Below are positions 35,501-48,423 of a stretch of DNA of 64,000 bases, piece after piece. Source of the DNA: Gymnothorax reevesii. Its lineage: Eukaryota; Chordata; Actinopteri; Anguilliformes; Muraenidae. The notes beneath the pieces were generated by a model. The model saw only the letters and a list, made by a program, of their open reading frames with translations, was not told the DNA's origin and ran no database searches. Location of the stretch: contig CM056583.1 of the NCBI GenBank assembly GCA_029721435.1, positions 74,279,120 to 74,343,119 on the forward strand, in the 5' to 3' direction. Numbering within the stretch: position 1 is the first letter of the stretch; each line of letters starts with the position of its first letter. A program made the position numbers and the translations under genes.

Positions 35501-38500
35501 GTTAGCATGAACCAATTAAATAAACCTTCATTATCTGCCTATGAAATTTAAAACTATATCAAACAATATTTGCTTGAGATAAAATCTCCCTTAATATCTT
35601 GCGATGCACTGAGTCACATAGTTATCAGGCATTTTCAGACTCGGGAATGTGATAGACGTGTGACACTGACTGTGAAAAGGAGATGACGCATTGGTCAACC
35701 ACCACAGATGCAGTTTTATTTTGATTAGCAGGTGACTTGCTGCACACTTTTAACCTCAAAACACATCAGAAAACATAATCTAATCACACAACCGTGCAGT
35801 TTAATTGACAGTTTAGTCTGCCAAAATGCTATATCACTGCCTCATGACAGTCTAGTGCATGGGCAGTATCACAAAAGGGAACAAGTGATTTAGTGGTTTC
35901 TTTGTTCTTTCAGAATTATATTAATACAATAAGTTCTATTTATGCTTTTGCACTTATACTTCAGGAAGCTGTGAAGGGCTGTACATCACTTACTCTGCCT
36001 TGGTAATGAGAAGACTCTGGAATTTCATACTTGAATGTCATGTGTTCAGCAGACCACACTGTGACATAGCTATTCCAGATGTTTGAAAGAATAGATCAAC
36101 TTATTCAGCAACAAAAATGCTACAAAATTCAAGTTACCTTAAAGTAGGGGCAGTTTTCACTCTTCATGGGCCATCAGATGGTAAAAGAGGCAAGAACTCA
36201 AGAACATAAAAACACTTCTGGATGAAATGATCCAGAGACTGACAAAAAACATCTATGTTATGAATCATGGACTTGGAAGAATAATTGGATTTAAATTGCA
36301 TGCAAACAAGTGCCACAAAGTTGGCATAAAAGTAGAATAGGCCTAATCACTTCTATGCAGACAAATGCTTGCATACATGAAGCACAGATATTTGTACCAT
36401 GTGTAATATCCCTCGCTTCAAAAAAAAAAAAAAAAAAGTCTGATATCCTGCGCTGTTTGTGATATTTGACTTAATTCAAATGTGTGTTGCATCTTAGCAG
36501 TTGAATAATGTGGACTTTGCATGGCCTTGTGGACATTTTTCAATGAAGCATCTGCTTATTTGTCAATAGGGCCCACATAAAAGTTTGGCTGAACAGAATG
36601 AAAGGTAAAGCACTGCAGTGTCTGCTTGCCTTGAATGGAGGTCTGCATAATTCTGCATGCAGTGAGTTTACTGCTGCACTCACAAGGCCAGCAGCCAACT
36701 TTGTTAACATAGTTTCCAACTGATGTAAGTTACTGTATACGAGCTGGAGACAGATACAGCCAAAAAAAAAAAAAAAAAGTCCAATTACTTCAATCCAAAT
36801 TGATTGCTTCGCTCAAACGCTTGCTTTTCTAAGTCCAATAAAACAAAACAAAAAAGATTTAATGATCTGGAAAGTTATCCGACATCTGTCCGACATCTCT
36901 GGAGACAATAGTTGTACTACCCTAAAATTAACCTCTGCCGGTGCAAAATAAATCAAACCATACCGTGCCATGGATCAACGACACTGCTTATGATATGATA
37001 AATTTAGATTTAGCAGCTTTTAGACAAGAATGCAGCTTTATTGTAAACACAAAATGGAAGGATGGCATAATATTTAGGTGCTAGGGAAATAAACATTCAC
37101 CAGAGGGTGCCCTAAGTGCTTTCACCAAATGTCAGAATGAAGTGCTGGCAATTGCAACAGAATGATTCATAGGTTTAACAGCCCTCTAGTGGCAAAACGC
37201 AGTTTAAAGCTAATGTACTCCCAAATGAGAGGAATGACATCATAAGTGGGCAGTGGTAATGTGGTAAAGAATTTCCATGGATTTGATTGCAGATTTCAGG
37301 CATTCAGGAGAAAATATTGCACAACTATCAATGAACAAGATGACTATAGTCATCTTTACAACAAATGCCATGGATATTTTCATCTACAGACCAATGCAAG
37401 ATCTGACACATGGTGTAATTTCAAGCTAAAGTTTCATCAGATCTTTAAAATCAACAATTTATCCAATATTTTAAAGATGAAATAGCCCTCATCCCTGGCC
37501 GCAGATATACAGACCCGTATTTGGACAAATGGGACTGATACAACATCTAAATGTTACATTTGTTAAATTAATTAACTGCCTTTAAATTTACATTCAACAA
37601 TAATCACAGATGGAATATTGGAAAACATTCAGTACTGTTGCGAGAAATCGCACAAACACTCATGAATATCCATTGATATTCATGCATTTTGTATTTATGT
37701 TGATTATTTCAAGGCAAAATGGGCATTGCTCCCTTGAATTAATCTACAGGAGTAAGAGAGGGGAATCTGAGCAGCGTCTGGATGCTTTTTTTAGGGATCT
37801 GGCTGTCTCAGTGATGCTTGGCTGTTGAACATTTTGTCCTGTTCTCCATCCCTCCCTCTGAGCCTGCACTCCCACGCCTCTGTCCTCAGTCTTTATCCCA
37901 GCCTGCCTCATTGCTAGTTTATGCAATCAAATGATCCAGCAGTTACCTTATCTGTGCCATAGAATCAGTGGTGGCTAAATTTATCCACACTTCTGCACTC
38001 CCCCGCTCCCTCATTCAGGCGCACTCCTGCACAGTACACAGTGTGCCTATCCACACTGCCAGACAATCTCCCACACACACTTACACACACAAACCTAGTC
38101 GCTCAACTTTCTCCAAATGTCTACACACCCACTCTCACACATCTGTCATGGGTTGACCCAGTTAAATTGCTGTAACTGTCTGAGGTGAGGAATCTTGGGA
38201 AACATTTTGGCAAATTGTGTAACTGGCAAGTACAGTTCTGAAGAGGGGGGAAAAAAACAAAACTAACAATCGGGTCTATTCTTCTCCTGTTTTCTCTCTG
38301 CAGGCTTTGTGCGGTTGCATGGTGAACATTCCTACCCTCGATAACAGAGTGATTCCCCTTCCATGTAATGATGTAATCAAGCCTGGCTCAGTAAAACGGC
38401 TGCGAGGAGAGGGACTGCCATTCCCCAGGAGTCCCTCACAGCGAGGGGACTTGATAGTTGAGTTCCAGGTGCGCTTTCCCGACAGGATACCCCCGCAGTC

Positions 38501-38537
38501 CAGAGAAATCATCAAACAGAACCTACCCGTGTCTTAG
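32526..38537 (+). CDS. dnajb5: DnaJ (HSP40) homolog subfamily B member 5
   Basis: Three coding exons: 32526-32736, 34818-35440 and 38304-38537, joined in phase to give 355 residues. The first coding exon starts at an acceptor (32480), so it also carries 5' UTR. Residues 1-70 are the J domain with the HPD motif at 32-34, which stimulates HSP70 ATPase activity. A Gly/Phe-rich linker follows ([21 protein letters not shown]). Then come the two substrate-binding beta-sandwich domains ([51 protein letters not shown]). Length and the [14 protein letters not shown] stretches fit DNAJB5 better than DNAJB1. It acts with HSP70 in the cytosol and nucleus. In mammals DNAJB5 also lies near VCP, which supports the call. 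Confidence 0.96.
32737..34817 (+). other. dnajb5 intron 1 (between coding exons)
   Basis: GT-AG intron (GATG|GTGAGT ... TTGCAG|GTCTC), phase 1. No other gene recognised inside. Confidence 0.9.
35441..38303 (+). other. dnajb5 intron 2 (between coding exons)
   Basis: GT-AG intron (AAAGAG|GTGAGT ... CTCTGCAG|GCTTTG), phase 0. A-rich runs at 36420-36437 and 36761-36778, and ACACAC-rich sequence near 38070-38150. No other gene recognised. Confidence 0.9.
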
Positions 38538-40756
38538 GATCATGGCTGCACTCTGGAATTCCAGGAATCGCAGGGAAGAATTTAGATTTTCTTTAGAAAA
38601 TCATCTCCCTTTTCAAAGACAAATATTTATTCAGAGGGAAAACCGATAGTGGGTGCAGAACCATTAAGTTGTTCTCCATGTAAAGGTGTTACTTGTGGAT
38701 CTGTAGACACCTTGAGGGACTAGGTGGTTGTGTAACGCTGTGCTCCTGAGCTAGCAGCTCTATTCTTGGGCACAATATCAGTACTTTATTTCTAAAGGAC
38801 TTATTGCAACTGTTCATTTCCTCTTCAATTTTTTTTCTATGAGGGGGGATTTGAGGACAAGTGTTTATTTATATGGGGAGAAGTGAAAAGTACTTGACTG
38901 TGGAGGCAAGAAGAATGCTGTGATGTTTATGTTGTCAGTGTAGTTTGGCTCTTTTCTCAGCTAAGTACTGTTTATGATGTGGGCAAGCGTTTGCTCGTAT
39001 GATTATTATTCAAAATAGATACTGTTTCAATCTTTTATTTGGTATCAGATCATTCACCGTAATATGCTACGACAATATTGTATAGTCATCCCTAACATGG
39101 TAAGCTACTCCATCCATTTCACTTTCAGGCCCAAATTAATGCCAGGAAGACCCACAATTAAAAAGGTGCTTTGCTCCCTTCGTCCAGTGGCAATGGAGCA
39201 TTACAGAACGACAAACCAGTCTTAACTGCCTTAAACTTCCAATGGTTTTTAAACCAGGTCAAACATCAGATTTCAGGTGCCTTATTCTGGCTCATACCAG
39301 CAGCCATCAATGGGTCGACATTTGTCAGGCATCAGGTACAATTCATGTTTTAACCAGTGCGTTAAAAGATGTTTGGAAAAAAGTACCACAAAAAAATGGA
39401 GAATAAATTTGTATGAAGCCATGCTTCCCATATACTACAACAGGTTAGTGTCTTATAGTATACTGAGCCTGAGGTACCATCTGAGCTCTTTATTCTTGTG
39501 GTATTCAGGTTTAGGATGTGGAAAGTTACAGTGTTCTCCTGTCCTGACCTTGACCAGTGTAACAGGCAGTGGCATAAACGATGCCGATTCTTCCTGACTG
39601 ATAGCAGGCCATTAGGTCTCAACAAGGTACATGTAAAATTCCATGAGTATTAAATATTTGAGGAGTATGATTGTTCCTTTGAAAACTGCACGTATATATA
39701 TATTTTTTAAATATAAATTACTAATCATGTATTAGTAGCTGTTCAATCTGTTGATGTGTTCAGTTTTCACTCAATTGTGGATCCCTCACTGGTGACAAAA
39801 AAGGCAAAGACTTCTTTGAGTATTGTTTTGCATTCGCCAATTATACTCATCCTGTTCATTGTGCTTCAACTTTGGAATTCAACTGTGACATGCTGTGGGT
39901 CTAAAGTATGACATGGTCAGTTGATTTTAAGTTTATTGAAATGTCATGCCAGTTATCAATAAAATGAGTCAATCAGCTGAGGCAACCCTAGCTCTGCAGT
40001 AACATCAGGAGGGCTAATCATTGGTGGCTGCTGCACATTCAGTGCAGAGAAAGTGGGTGGAGTTACACCTTGTTCAGGCCCACCCCAACTCATATCAATT
40101 ATACAACTAAGGGTGGAGCTTCACTTGGTCAAGCTCCACCCACTTGGCTCAGCAGTGAGCATCACATTGGAGTACTGCAATGCCAGTCAAGCTGCAAGCC
40201 ACTTGCACTTGGAAATGGTCCTCGCATTGGCTTTCTGCTTCATGTGAATGTGACAAAGACTTAATGCTACATGCTGTTTGAATTTCACCATTTAAAAAGT
40301 CATCCTTCAAAATATGAAATATTCATACTGTTCAGTGAACTTGGTTAGATATCTTTCTTGATAAGTTACACAAGTTTCTTTTGTAAAACAATATTCCAAC
40401 TTTTTTATGGAATGTCTATTAAAGGTCTTCTGGTATTACTCTTTCCCATGGACTTTTTTAAAAAAAGAAAAATGCTATTGTAACAACTTGTATGTTAAAA
40501 ACCAATTCACAACTGTTCTGATGGAAGGACTGCATTTACTAAGCTTTAAATCCAAGTTGGTCTACTCGAGCACATACAGAATATGAGCTCATGCGTATGT
40601 CGATTTCCATGTTATAGACAAAACAAATGCACTTTACAATGATTCGGTCTTCAACTTAATGCTGATAGTTGTCAAATGCAGTCAATGAATGCATTGGTTT
40701 TCATATGCTTTGTAACATGAAATACAGCAGAGAGGGTTTGTAGTTAAAACAATAAA
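38538..40756 (+). other. dnajb5 3' UTR with two candidate poly(A) signals
   Basis: Follows the TAG stop at 38535-38537. AATAAA occurs at 39958-39963 and 40751-40756. Either could end the transcript, giving a 3' UTR of about 1.4 or 2.2 kb. No open frame in the stretch looks real. Confidence 0.55.
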
Positions 40757-41995
40757 AATATAAAACTTGTCCACAAGTGCCGCCTTGTCATTTCTCAATT
40801 CATCCTACTGTTCAAAGCAAAGTAAGGCCACATACAAGAGCTGGGACAGTTCATTTCTGCCAGAACGTGATTTCTTGCACCAGATGAAGTGTTTCAAAAC
40901 AAAGACAGGTGACAGCTTAAAGATGAGCAATGAAAATTAATCTACATTTGGCTGTTACAATAGCCATTACAATCTAACATAGTAGCACCAACCAGCCTTT
41001 TCTTTTTAACTTGCTGTGTGAGGATAATGACTGCGTTAGTATCCGGGTGATGCCTTGATGAATGCTTATACAAGGCTTGGAGGGCTGAGATTAGTGGATT
41101 TACTAAAAATAAACTGATTCCATTTGTTGTTACAATGTTGACGTTACCCAGCAGGCAGCCAAGGACCTGCTTCCATTAGCTGCAACTCATAGTCTCAGTA
41201 TAGACAGCGAAGACATTAGGTGTGGTCAAACAAACCAGTTAATACATATACCTGTACATGGAGATGTCTGTCTGTCCTTTGATTTTACCTTGATAGGTGT
41301 ATTGCTGAGGACCCCAAAAAGGGCAGCATCCAGTGTGGAATTGTTTGGCTAAGTAGCTCTTGAAATCTCAGGTAGTCTAAGAGAAGTTCATGTAAAATGA
41401 CATAACCACTGTCATGATTGTCAAACATGCAGATTCATTGCAATGCATGATCAATACCCAATATTATTGATTAGTATGTATAATCAACACAAATGGATAA
41501 ATTTCAATATTTCATGGTGCAGGAAAAGCATGGCTTTGGGTTGGTTTCTGGAGACCAAAAGTGTTCATCCCCGCCTATATTGATGGAGTCAAGACAATTT
41601 CCACTTAAATCATTCATTTATATTGACTGTCATTCAACAAAAGAGTTGATTTATGGTAAGAATATGACAATTTTATGATTCGATTTTGCACAATTTGCCA
41701 CTTGTATAGCTTGGAAAATGTGAAGAGCCATTTGGAAAGCCACTAGGGTAAGCAATGTTATTTGGCTTATTGACAATAGGCAATTTCAAATATCACACTC
41801 AGACACACACTTGCGGTCAAGGAAATAATGATTGCGGAAGTGTATTGTTTTACAATCCCAGCCATTTTTCAATTCATTTTTTTTTGTTGATAACTTCACT
41901 ATTGAATCTACATGATGATTTGAATTCAGATGGTATTCTGCATTCGACAAGAAACTCATTTCATTTATTTAATCACTATCTGGAATGCACAAATC
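40757..41995. other. Intergenic, no gene seen
   Basis: AT-rich DNA between dnajb5 and the next repeat element; nothing recognised. Confidence 0.4.
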
Positions 41996-42780
41996 TTAAA
42001 GGGGACCTATTTTGCAATATTTCCAAGGTAACAGTTTGATCTTGGACTCCCCTAGAGCACTCCTGATCGTTCAAAGTTCTGAACAGAGTCCTTATTTAGC
42101 TCATACTGCCATCCTCAAAAAACCCCATTTGTAGTCTCTGCCTGAAACGCATCATTGGGGTGGCTCTTCCGCTATGGCCCCCACTCCCCATGTGCCCACT
42201 TTCTTCAGATTGGCCAGCTCTGTGGAGGGCGGATCTAGGTGGGACGAGGCAGCAGAATGCAGTTTTCCAGTTCCGCCTCTTGAGAGTGAAACTGAGACAC
42301 GTCTCCCAAAGGAATCGACGGGCATATTCCGGAATCAAACGCAGTACATGTGTATAGATCTAGAGAAATTAACTTGTTCTAATAAACGCAACGGCAAAAA
42401 TGGAGGACGCAGTGCGAATGTCTGTGAGGTCAAGCTCGGATTCGCTGTCTACCTACGGCTACTATGGTGGGTACACCGGTGTTTCTACTCAATAGCTAGG
42501 ATTGAGGGAAAGCTAGAATCCACCCCGTATAGACACATTTGTAGAACGGGTCGACAAACCCAAGTGTAGACCGGACACCGTAGAAATCCGGTGGGTCTGA
42601 GTTCAGTGGGAAACATGGACAGTGAGGAGCAGCAAAAAGTGCTTCAGTGTATACTATAAGGACCTGCTGGTTTGTGTGCATAGCTGTGGTGTGTCGTTAG
42701 CGTGGAGTAACGAACAGCTTATGCGCTGGTGTATGACGAAGGGGCGAAAGCTCCAGGCTAACAGCCTTTTCAGAAATTGC
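41996..42780. mobile_element. Candidate TTAA-type DNA transposon remnant (one end only)
   Basis: Starts TTAAAGGGGACCTAT, which resembles the TTAA-flanked ends of Kolobok-like fish transposons. The following GC-rich segment (about 42150-42300, tatggcccccactccccatg) is a type I associate with such repeats. No opposite inverted end was found, so the right limit is a guess and the call is weak. Confidence 0.35.
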
Positions 42781-45405
42781 CCATGGTGAATTCATCATTT
42801 TCTGGTTGAATTTGGCATGAGTTTATCAATATAGGAGCAGTTGGACATCAGTGGTCACTAGTAACCTCTTCAAACACAAAACATGCCTTTTCTCCATGAT
42901 AAAGTTTAGAATTTTGTCCATTTTTCTTTAGAGTCCCACAAGCCAGCACACAAACTCAAAAGAACTGCTTATTTCATGGTCTGAACATTCACCCTACAAT
43001 GAAAAGCCAGCAGTTCCCACTTCTGAGCTTGCAACCTTATATAAACACTTTCCACACCTTATAAGGAACAAGTATAACTCACTAACTCAGTAATATCAGA
43101 ACTATACCCAATTACAACAGAACAGACATTCCACTATCAGGAAAAATCAGGCAATATTCCACCTAAATTGAACAGAATGGTGCAATGAACGTACGGGGGG
43201 GAGGGGGGGGGGGGGGTCTACCGAAGTCCTAGAGCTGTTGGCATGATAAACAAGCCAAAACAGCATTTGATTTTGTTGAATATGGCATAAAATCAAAGAC
43301 AAAAAGCCACATTGAGCAAAATGCAACTACAGCAGCAGTATTTCTTCACTGATCCAGAGACAGATGTATCCAGTAGAAGGGACCCTCCAGTCCAGTTTCA
43401 TTTGGAATAACTCCCACTCACCATGTGCGTACCTCATTTAAATCCCATAAATTTACATTTTTTTCTTCCTTTACATCGCGTCATTTTCAGGTGCGCAACT
43501 GTGCCCAACGTTAACTGAATACAACCTACCTTGCTTTTACGCAAAGACTTTTATACACTTCTCATTGTCCAATCAGTGTCTGTCAGTAACTGCGGAAAGT
43601 TCATATACTCTGGCATTGGATAAAAAATTAGTTAATCAAGACAATCACTACCGGGGAAGCTTCAAGGGGGCGTGAACTATAAGTGTGCAGTTACGCAGAT
43701 GAGCCTAAGTAAATAATTGAGTGATTGGCTATCGACATGAGTACTAAGGATTTAAAGGTGTGCTGAATTTGTCATTGGAGGAATCTACATGTAAATACGC
43801 AGTGGGGAACTACATGTTTTTGATATGTGATGACTACAGTTGATAGTAGAATGACATAGTATCAATATCATGTCGAATTTCTGCTTCTTGACTACTAATT
43901 GGGATACCATTGGCTCACTGTAGATTAAGTGCTTGCTACAGAGGATAATGATTTATCCTGTCACAAGAGATCATTTTTTTTAACTGCTGGATAGATACTA
44001 TGGGCAAGTATATTGAGCAGTCTGCATATCAGGCTTAGCTGAGGAGTTCAATTCATGTAACTCCTGAAAAACAGGGATGAGACTGAACTCATCCAAATCC
44101 TAAACCGTGTTCAAGCTCAGCTTGCTTGTGAATATTCAATAACTGACCTGGGTGTGCCAACTGTGTGTATAAATTTGCAGCTCCATGTCCGCCGGCGGAC
44201 ACATCTGCAGTTTCTGCACAAAGTGGTTAAATAGAGGAACGCAAAAATTGCCAGATTTGGCTTCTTTACAAAGGTTTTTACACAGGAAAACATGATCTGA
44301 GAGCAGAAATATTTAAATTTTCAGATGGTTCAAGTATTCACAAAATCTTTTCCATGGATGCCAAACAGCAGAATGTTTTTTTTTTTTTTTTGAGAATCCA
44401 TGTTGTGAAATGGCCCAACAAAAAATAAACAGAGAAATGTACATCAAACTAGTAAATTACAAGATGTTAACATGGGACAAGTGCATTCTAAAATTATTAG
44501 ATTTCAAGAAGCCCCGGTCAGATAGATGAATAAATAAATTGCTATGGATATATTTCTCTTCATCACACATGTACATCTCAGTTCCAAAAAACGATCACTG
44601 TGACATGTGCAATGATTCAAGTTCCATTACGAAATCACCAAAATACTGCAACTCAACCAAATTTAAATGCACCGGCACCTCAATATATACCAGAAAATGC
44701 AGAATTTTCCCATGCAGCAGACAGGTAGAATAACACCTCACAGGTAGTCAGAGACTGCACAAAGTATGGATTCTCTTCAAATGCCACTGTTATATTTCTA
44801 CTCCCTTGACTGTAAGTATGTGATGTTGCACAACCAAACTATCATCCCACCATTCCTGTCACTATCATTACCCAACCTGAGTATACAGCAAGCGAGTGTG
44901 GAACCACACAGACCCATGGCACGCAATGACATGCCCTTCATGTCCTTATTAAACATCCACGAGTGAGTGAGTGAGGGAGTCTATGAGCGAGTGACCAGAA
45001 TTTTCAAGGCATAATCTACTGCAGCATTTTGTCGTGCCAGGGGAAAACAGTTACATAATGGCAAAAAGACCCAGCACTCTTAACTCTATAGAGGTGCTGA
45101 AGGTTCCAAGTAAGAACTTGACATTTGCTCCTAATGCAAAAATGAAGTGAAAATAATCCTTGAATTTACCATTGAAATGCAAATAACCTGTCACCCACGG
45201 TCAATCTTGGAGCACACAGCACAGGGCAAATGATTATTAAACTTTCACTATAAATATGAAGCCATTCAAACTGCACATTCCTGTCAGGATTTTTATAAAG
45301 ACTTTTATTCGCAAAATATTTAGCTGCCTAATACAGACCTTCTCCGTCAAAAGCTATTGAAATAAGTGGACAGAACAGGAAGTTGAGAGAGCAGAAGTAT
45401 TCATA
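42781..45405. other. Intergenic, no gene seen
   Basis: Long G tract at 43195-43216 and poly-T at about 44378-44392. No recognisable gene. Confidence 0.4.
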
Positions 45406-46077
45406 AAGCCCCATTCATATGCCACCGAGGGCTTCTTTTAACGTTCAGACGTTTACTAACCCAGCGGAGTCAACCTGCAAAAATTAAAATCGCCAGACAC
45501 CGTCTTCTACCGCTGCTCGCGTCAAAGCTCTCCTTTGTCTTACCTTGTGTCTGGTATCAGCGTTACAACGACATATTAAAGTTTCGTTCGGCAACAACCC
45601 TTCATCGTAACTCCCTCTCGTTCCGAAGAATAAGTCTAGAAAAGGATAAACTTCACCCCTGAAATCTAACATCCTGCCCGGAATCGTTCACGGCAATACT
45701 CTACACAGCCATGAAAGTGTGACACGTGCGCTGATTGGCTGGCGCTCGAGAGGTCTGCCAGGTCTCTCAAGCGCCAGCCAATGACCGCGCAATGTCACAA
45801 TTTCATAGCTGTGCCATGACGGATTCTGGGCACGAAGTTAGATTTCAGGGGTGAAGTTTTGCCTTTTCCAGACTTATTCCTCGGAACTAGAGGGAGTTGC
45901 GATGTATGGTTGTTGCGCCCCAGACACAAGGTAAGAGAAAAGAGAGTTTTGACGCTAGCAGCGTGTCTGGCGATTTCCATTTTTGCAGGTTTGGTCAATG
46001 GCACGGCATGTGACTCCGCTGGGCCATTAAATGTCAGAATGTTAAAACAAGCCCTCGGAGGCACATGAATGGGGCTT
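45406..46077. repeat. 0.67 kb palindrome with twin CCAAT boxes and exon-like arms
   Basis: The left arm (45406-45753) and right arm (45763-46077) are diverged reverse complements. The ends read aagccccattcat and atgaatggggctt. At the centre ATTGG (45734-45738) and CCAAT (45778-45782) face away from each other, as in a bidirectional promoter. Both arms then read gttagatttcaggggtgaag outward and reach a perfect splice donor context, CACAAG|GTAAGA. In the left arm a 43-codon frame (45672-45544, minus strand) runs in phase from ATG to that donor. A short intron (69 nt) with acceptor TTTTTGCAG follows. In the right arm the ATG has become AAG and about 33 bases are missing. I do not recognise the peptide. 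Confidence 0.6.
45544..45672 (-). other. Possible first coding exon of an unknown short gene
   Basis: 43 codons from ATG (45672) to a consensus donor at 45543, beginning MLDFRGEVYPFLDLF. It lies about 60-70 bases downstream of a CCAAT box within the palindrome. If spliced to 45474 the frame ends after nine more codons. Without transcript data it could equally be a relic of a duplicated exon. The opposite arm encodes a similar but start-less frame. Confidence 0.3.
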
Positions 46078-47245
46078 GTATACATACAAAACAAACAAAC
46101 AAAAAAATCAAAGGCACACCTAGCGAACAAAAGCAAACTTTCTACAACGGTTTATGGCAATTTAAGCATGACCAATCACCAGCAAGCAGGGATGCATGGT
46201 TTCTACATTTTGTAAAATCATTTACATTTTGAAGAATGAAAAATTATATTTTCCTCACCCCAAAGGACAAATACACAATCCTAAACTGGCCACTCCGATG
46301 CAGCTTCTCGCAAGAGAGCACCATGTGATTACACTGAGCCAAAATGTTCTGAGAGTCAGCAGATCCTCAGGGAGTTTGACAATGCAAGAGACTCGACCAG
46401 CATTGGACAAAGTAAATATGGAATCAAGGGAAAAGTCAAGCCTGCTGTGCTCATACCAAGTCTTCGCGCAGACCAGACCCCGAGGTCGGCTCAACTACTT
46501 GGATTGAGAGGCCGACTGAACAGTTCACGATTAGTCAATATTACGAGTCACAGGCAAAACAAAACATTTTCAAGGCGCAACGTCCAACAAAAATCAAAAT
46601 ATCCACACGTAGCATGCAAAATGAAAAGTCCATAAATATTTCAATTTTTCCTAATGTTAATGATGGAAATTACCAATACATTGGGTGCTAGCATTCTTCT
46701 CACTTCCGCTCTATGCCAATGATGTAGTTATACCTTCAAGCCCTTGTAAATCTCATTTCATGATCATATCAACTTGCCCAAGACCAATCCAAGTGCTTTG
46801 CGAAATAAAAAAGAGCGAATTTTATCATTTTTACTAAGGTAGCCCAGAGATTATCAACAACATAACGGCTTTTATATGTGACTTTTAAGGAATTAGGCGT
46901 ACCAAATGTTGATTTGCTGCGGGCCTAGCCCCATGAGCCTTTAGCCATATTGTGACTTTACCTCGGCATCTACCATCAGTAAAAGCCTTTTTTCAAGCTC
47001 AGTACCGGCTGTCTGAGCCAAACCCCCTGTAAAAATGCAGTCATGCATCCCACTGGGTATTACAGCCGCGGCAAAATCGAGTAGCTTGAGGCGACCTAGA
47101 TGTCTAACCTTAGGTTGAAACATCGCGCACGTGTGTTCAACGGCAAGAATCGGTATCTCAAATTTTAATTTCAATGCCACCGCTATATTTTAATGCTTGA
47201 GTTACCTTCTTTAAGTGGGCCTGACAGACTACCACAGAGTTTGAA
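46078..47245. other. Intergenic, upstream region of hwa
   Basis: No gene recognised. A CACGTG E-box at about 47127 and a tatatttt stretch near 47182 lie within 130 bases of the hwa start. They could belong to its promoter, but nothing fixes the transcription start. Confidence 0.35.
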
Positions 47246-47275
47246 ATGCAATGTCGCAAACTGGCCCACCTGTAA
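47246..47275 (+). promoter_or_regulatory. Overlapping upstream ORF at the hwa start
   Basis: An ATG at 47246, five bases before the hwa ATG (47251) and in another frame, opens a nine-codon frame ending at TAA 47275 inside the hwa coding sequence. Both ATGs have G at position -3. Ribosomes that use the first ATG would miss hwa, so this could tune its translation. Confidence 0.5.
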
Positions 47276-48423
47276 CGGCCTCAATTTTGACTGAAGGCTT
47301 GTCAATCTCAAGTTTGACTCTGCTAGTTCTTTTACTGATACCATGCGTGGTTCTCCTCCTCGTATTGAACTGTGTGATACTGGGCTGCAAATTGCTAATT
47401 TTAGCGAAGAAAAAGAGGGTTGCGAGACGCATGAGCTCCGAAAGCACGCTTTTACAATCAACCTTATCTACTCAACAAAGAATAACAAGAATCTCGGTGC
47501 CTTCATTCTCGAACAAAAACGGGCAAAGAAACTACATATCAGCTTCAGATCCAGTGTTGACACAGCCAGTGACTTCATCCCTCACCTCTTCCAAGGAACG
47601 GGCGGCCTCAGGTCAAAGAATCAGGGTCATGAAGCCAGATGGAGCTACAGGAGGATCCGAGTCCTTGAGAGCACCGAGCACTATACTGGTCACGATGTCA
47701 ACAACTGGATCGACCACAAGAGCCGACCTACCCCAAAGAACATACAAGTACCCAAAGACTGCGCTAGACTGGCGGAGAAGCGCACCGGTTTTACTGCAGT
47801 CCAGCGATTCAGAGGTTGAGCGCAATCACCGAGTGCCACCGAATTCCCCGGAGCTGAGCGCGGCGACTGTAGGGGTAAGTAGACGCATTGCGCTGATTTG
47901 AATGTCTGTTCATAATTTATTAGGAACATTTAACTCTATAATTTTTTTTCGGCCATGACAATAGGACACTTCTGCATCCATGCGTCGGAGCAGTACAATG
48001 GAGCTGTTGAATGAAATTAAGAACACAAGTGTCAACACTGTTGACGCCATTTTAGAGTACGAGCATGCCAGCAGCATTCCCCAGGAGAGTTTTATTGCGT
48101 CTGCAAATTCCTCGATCGTGGGTCCTGGCTTAGACAGTGACTTCGGAGCCAGCGCAGGTGGGTTCTTGCGTTTTCATAATTGTGTCTGTCAAGGAGATTT
48201 GATCGTCACCATGCTGTAAGTGGATGTGCAAGTCTGAAAACTGCGTTTACTTCCAGGAATTTCCCTGCGGATCCTTTCCTCTGACAGCGACGGCTTTTCT
48301 AATGTGTTTTTAGGGTCAGGCCTTGAATGGGACTACTACGACCCATGTTATGTGAGCCAAAACCATGTACCCAAACACCTGCATCACATGCCCACAGTTA
48401 CCACGAAGCAGTATTGGGTTTGA
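47251..48423 (+). CDS. hwa: Huluwa, maternal dorsal-axis determinant (membrane protein)
   Basis: Three exons, 47251-47874, 47965-48157 and 48314-48423, join in phase to give 308 residues, close to the zebrafish protein as I remember it (about 290). There is a short extracellular N-terminus and one hydrophobic segment at about residues 22-50. A basic stop-transfer KKKR and a long Ser-rich cytoplasmic tail follow. The tail has PPNSP (196-200), the motif by which Huluwa binds Axin, and SMRRSST (213-219), matching its SLRRSST-type motif. The C-terminus LEWDYYDPCYVSQNHV looks strongly conserved. Huluwa promotes Axin breakdown and stabilises beta-catenin to form the dorsal organiser in fish and frogs. 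All splice sites are GT-AG. Confidence 0.88.

Noticed and set aside
46255..46635. Overlapping frames on both strands upstream of hwa
   Set aside because: No recognisable domain, poor start contexts and no splice partners; more likely chance frames.
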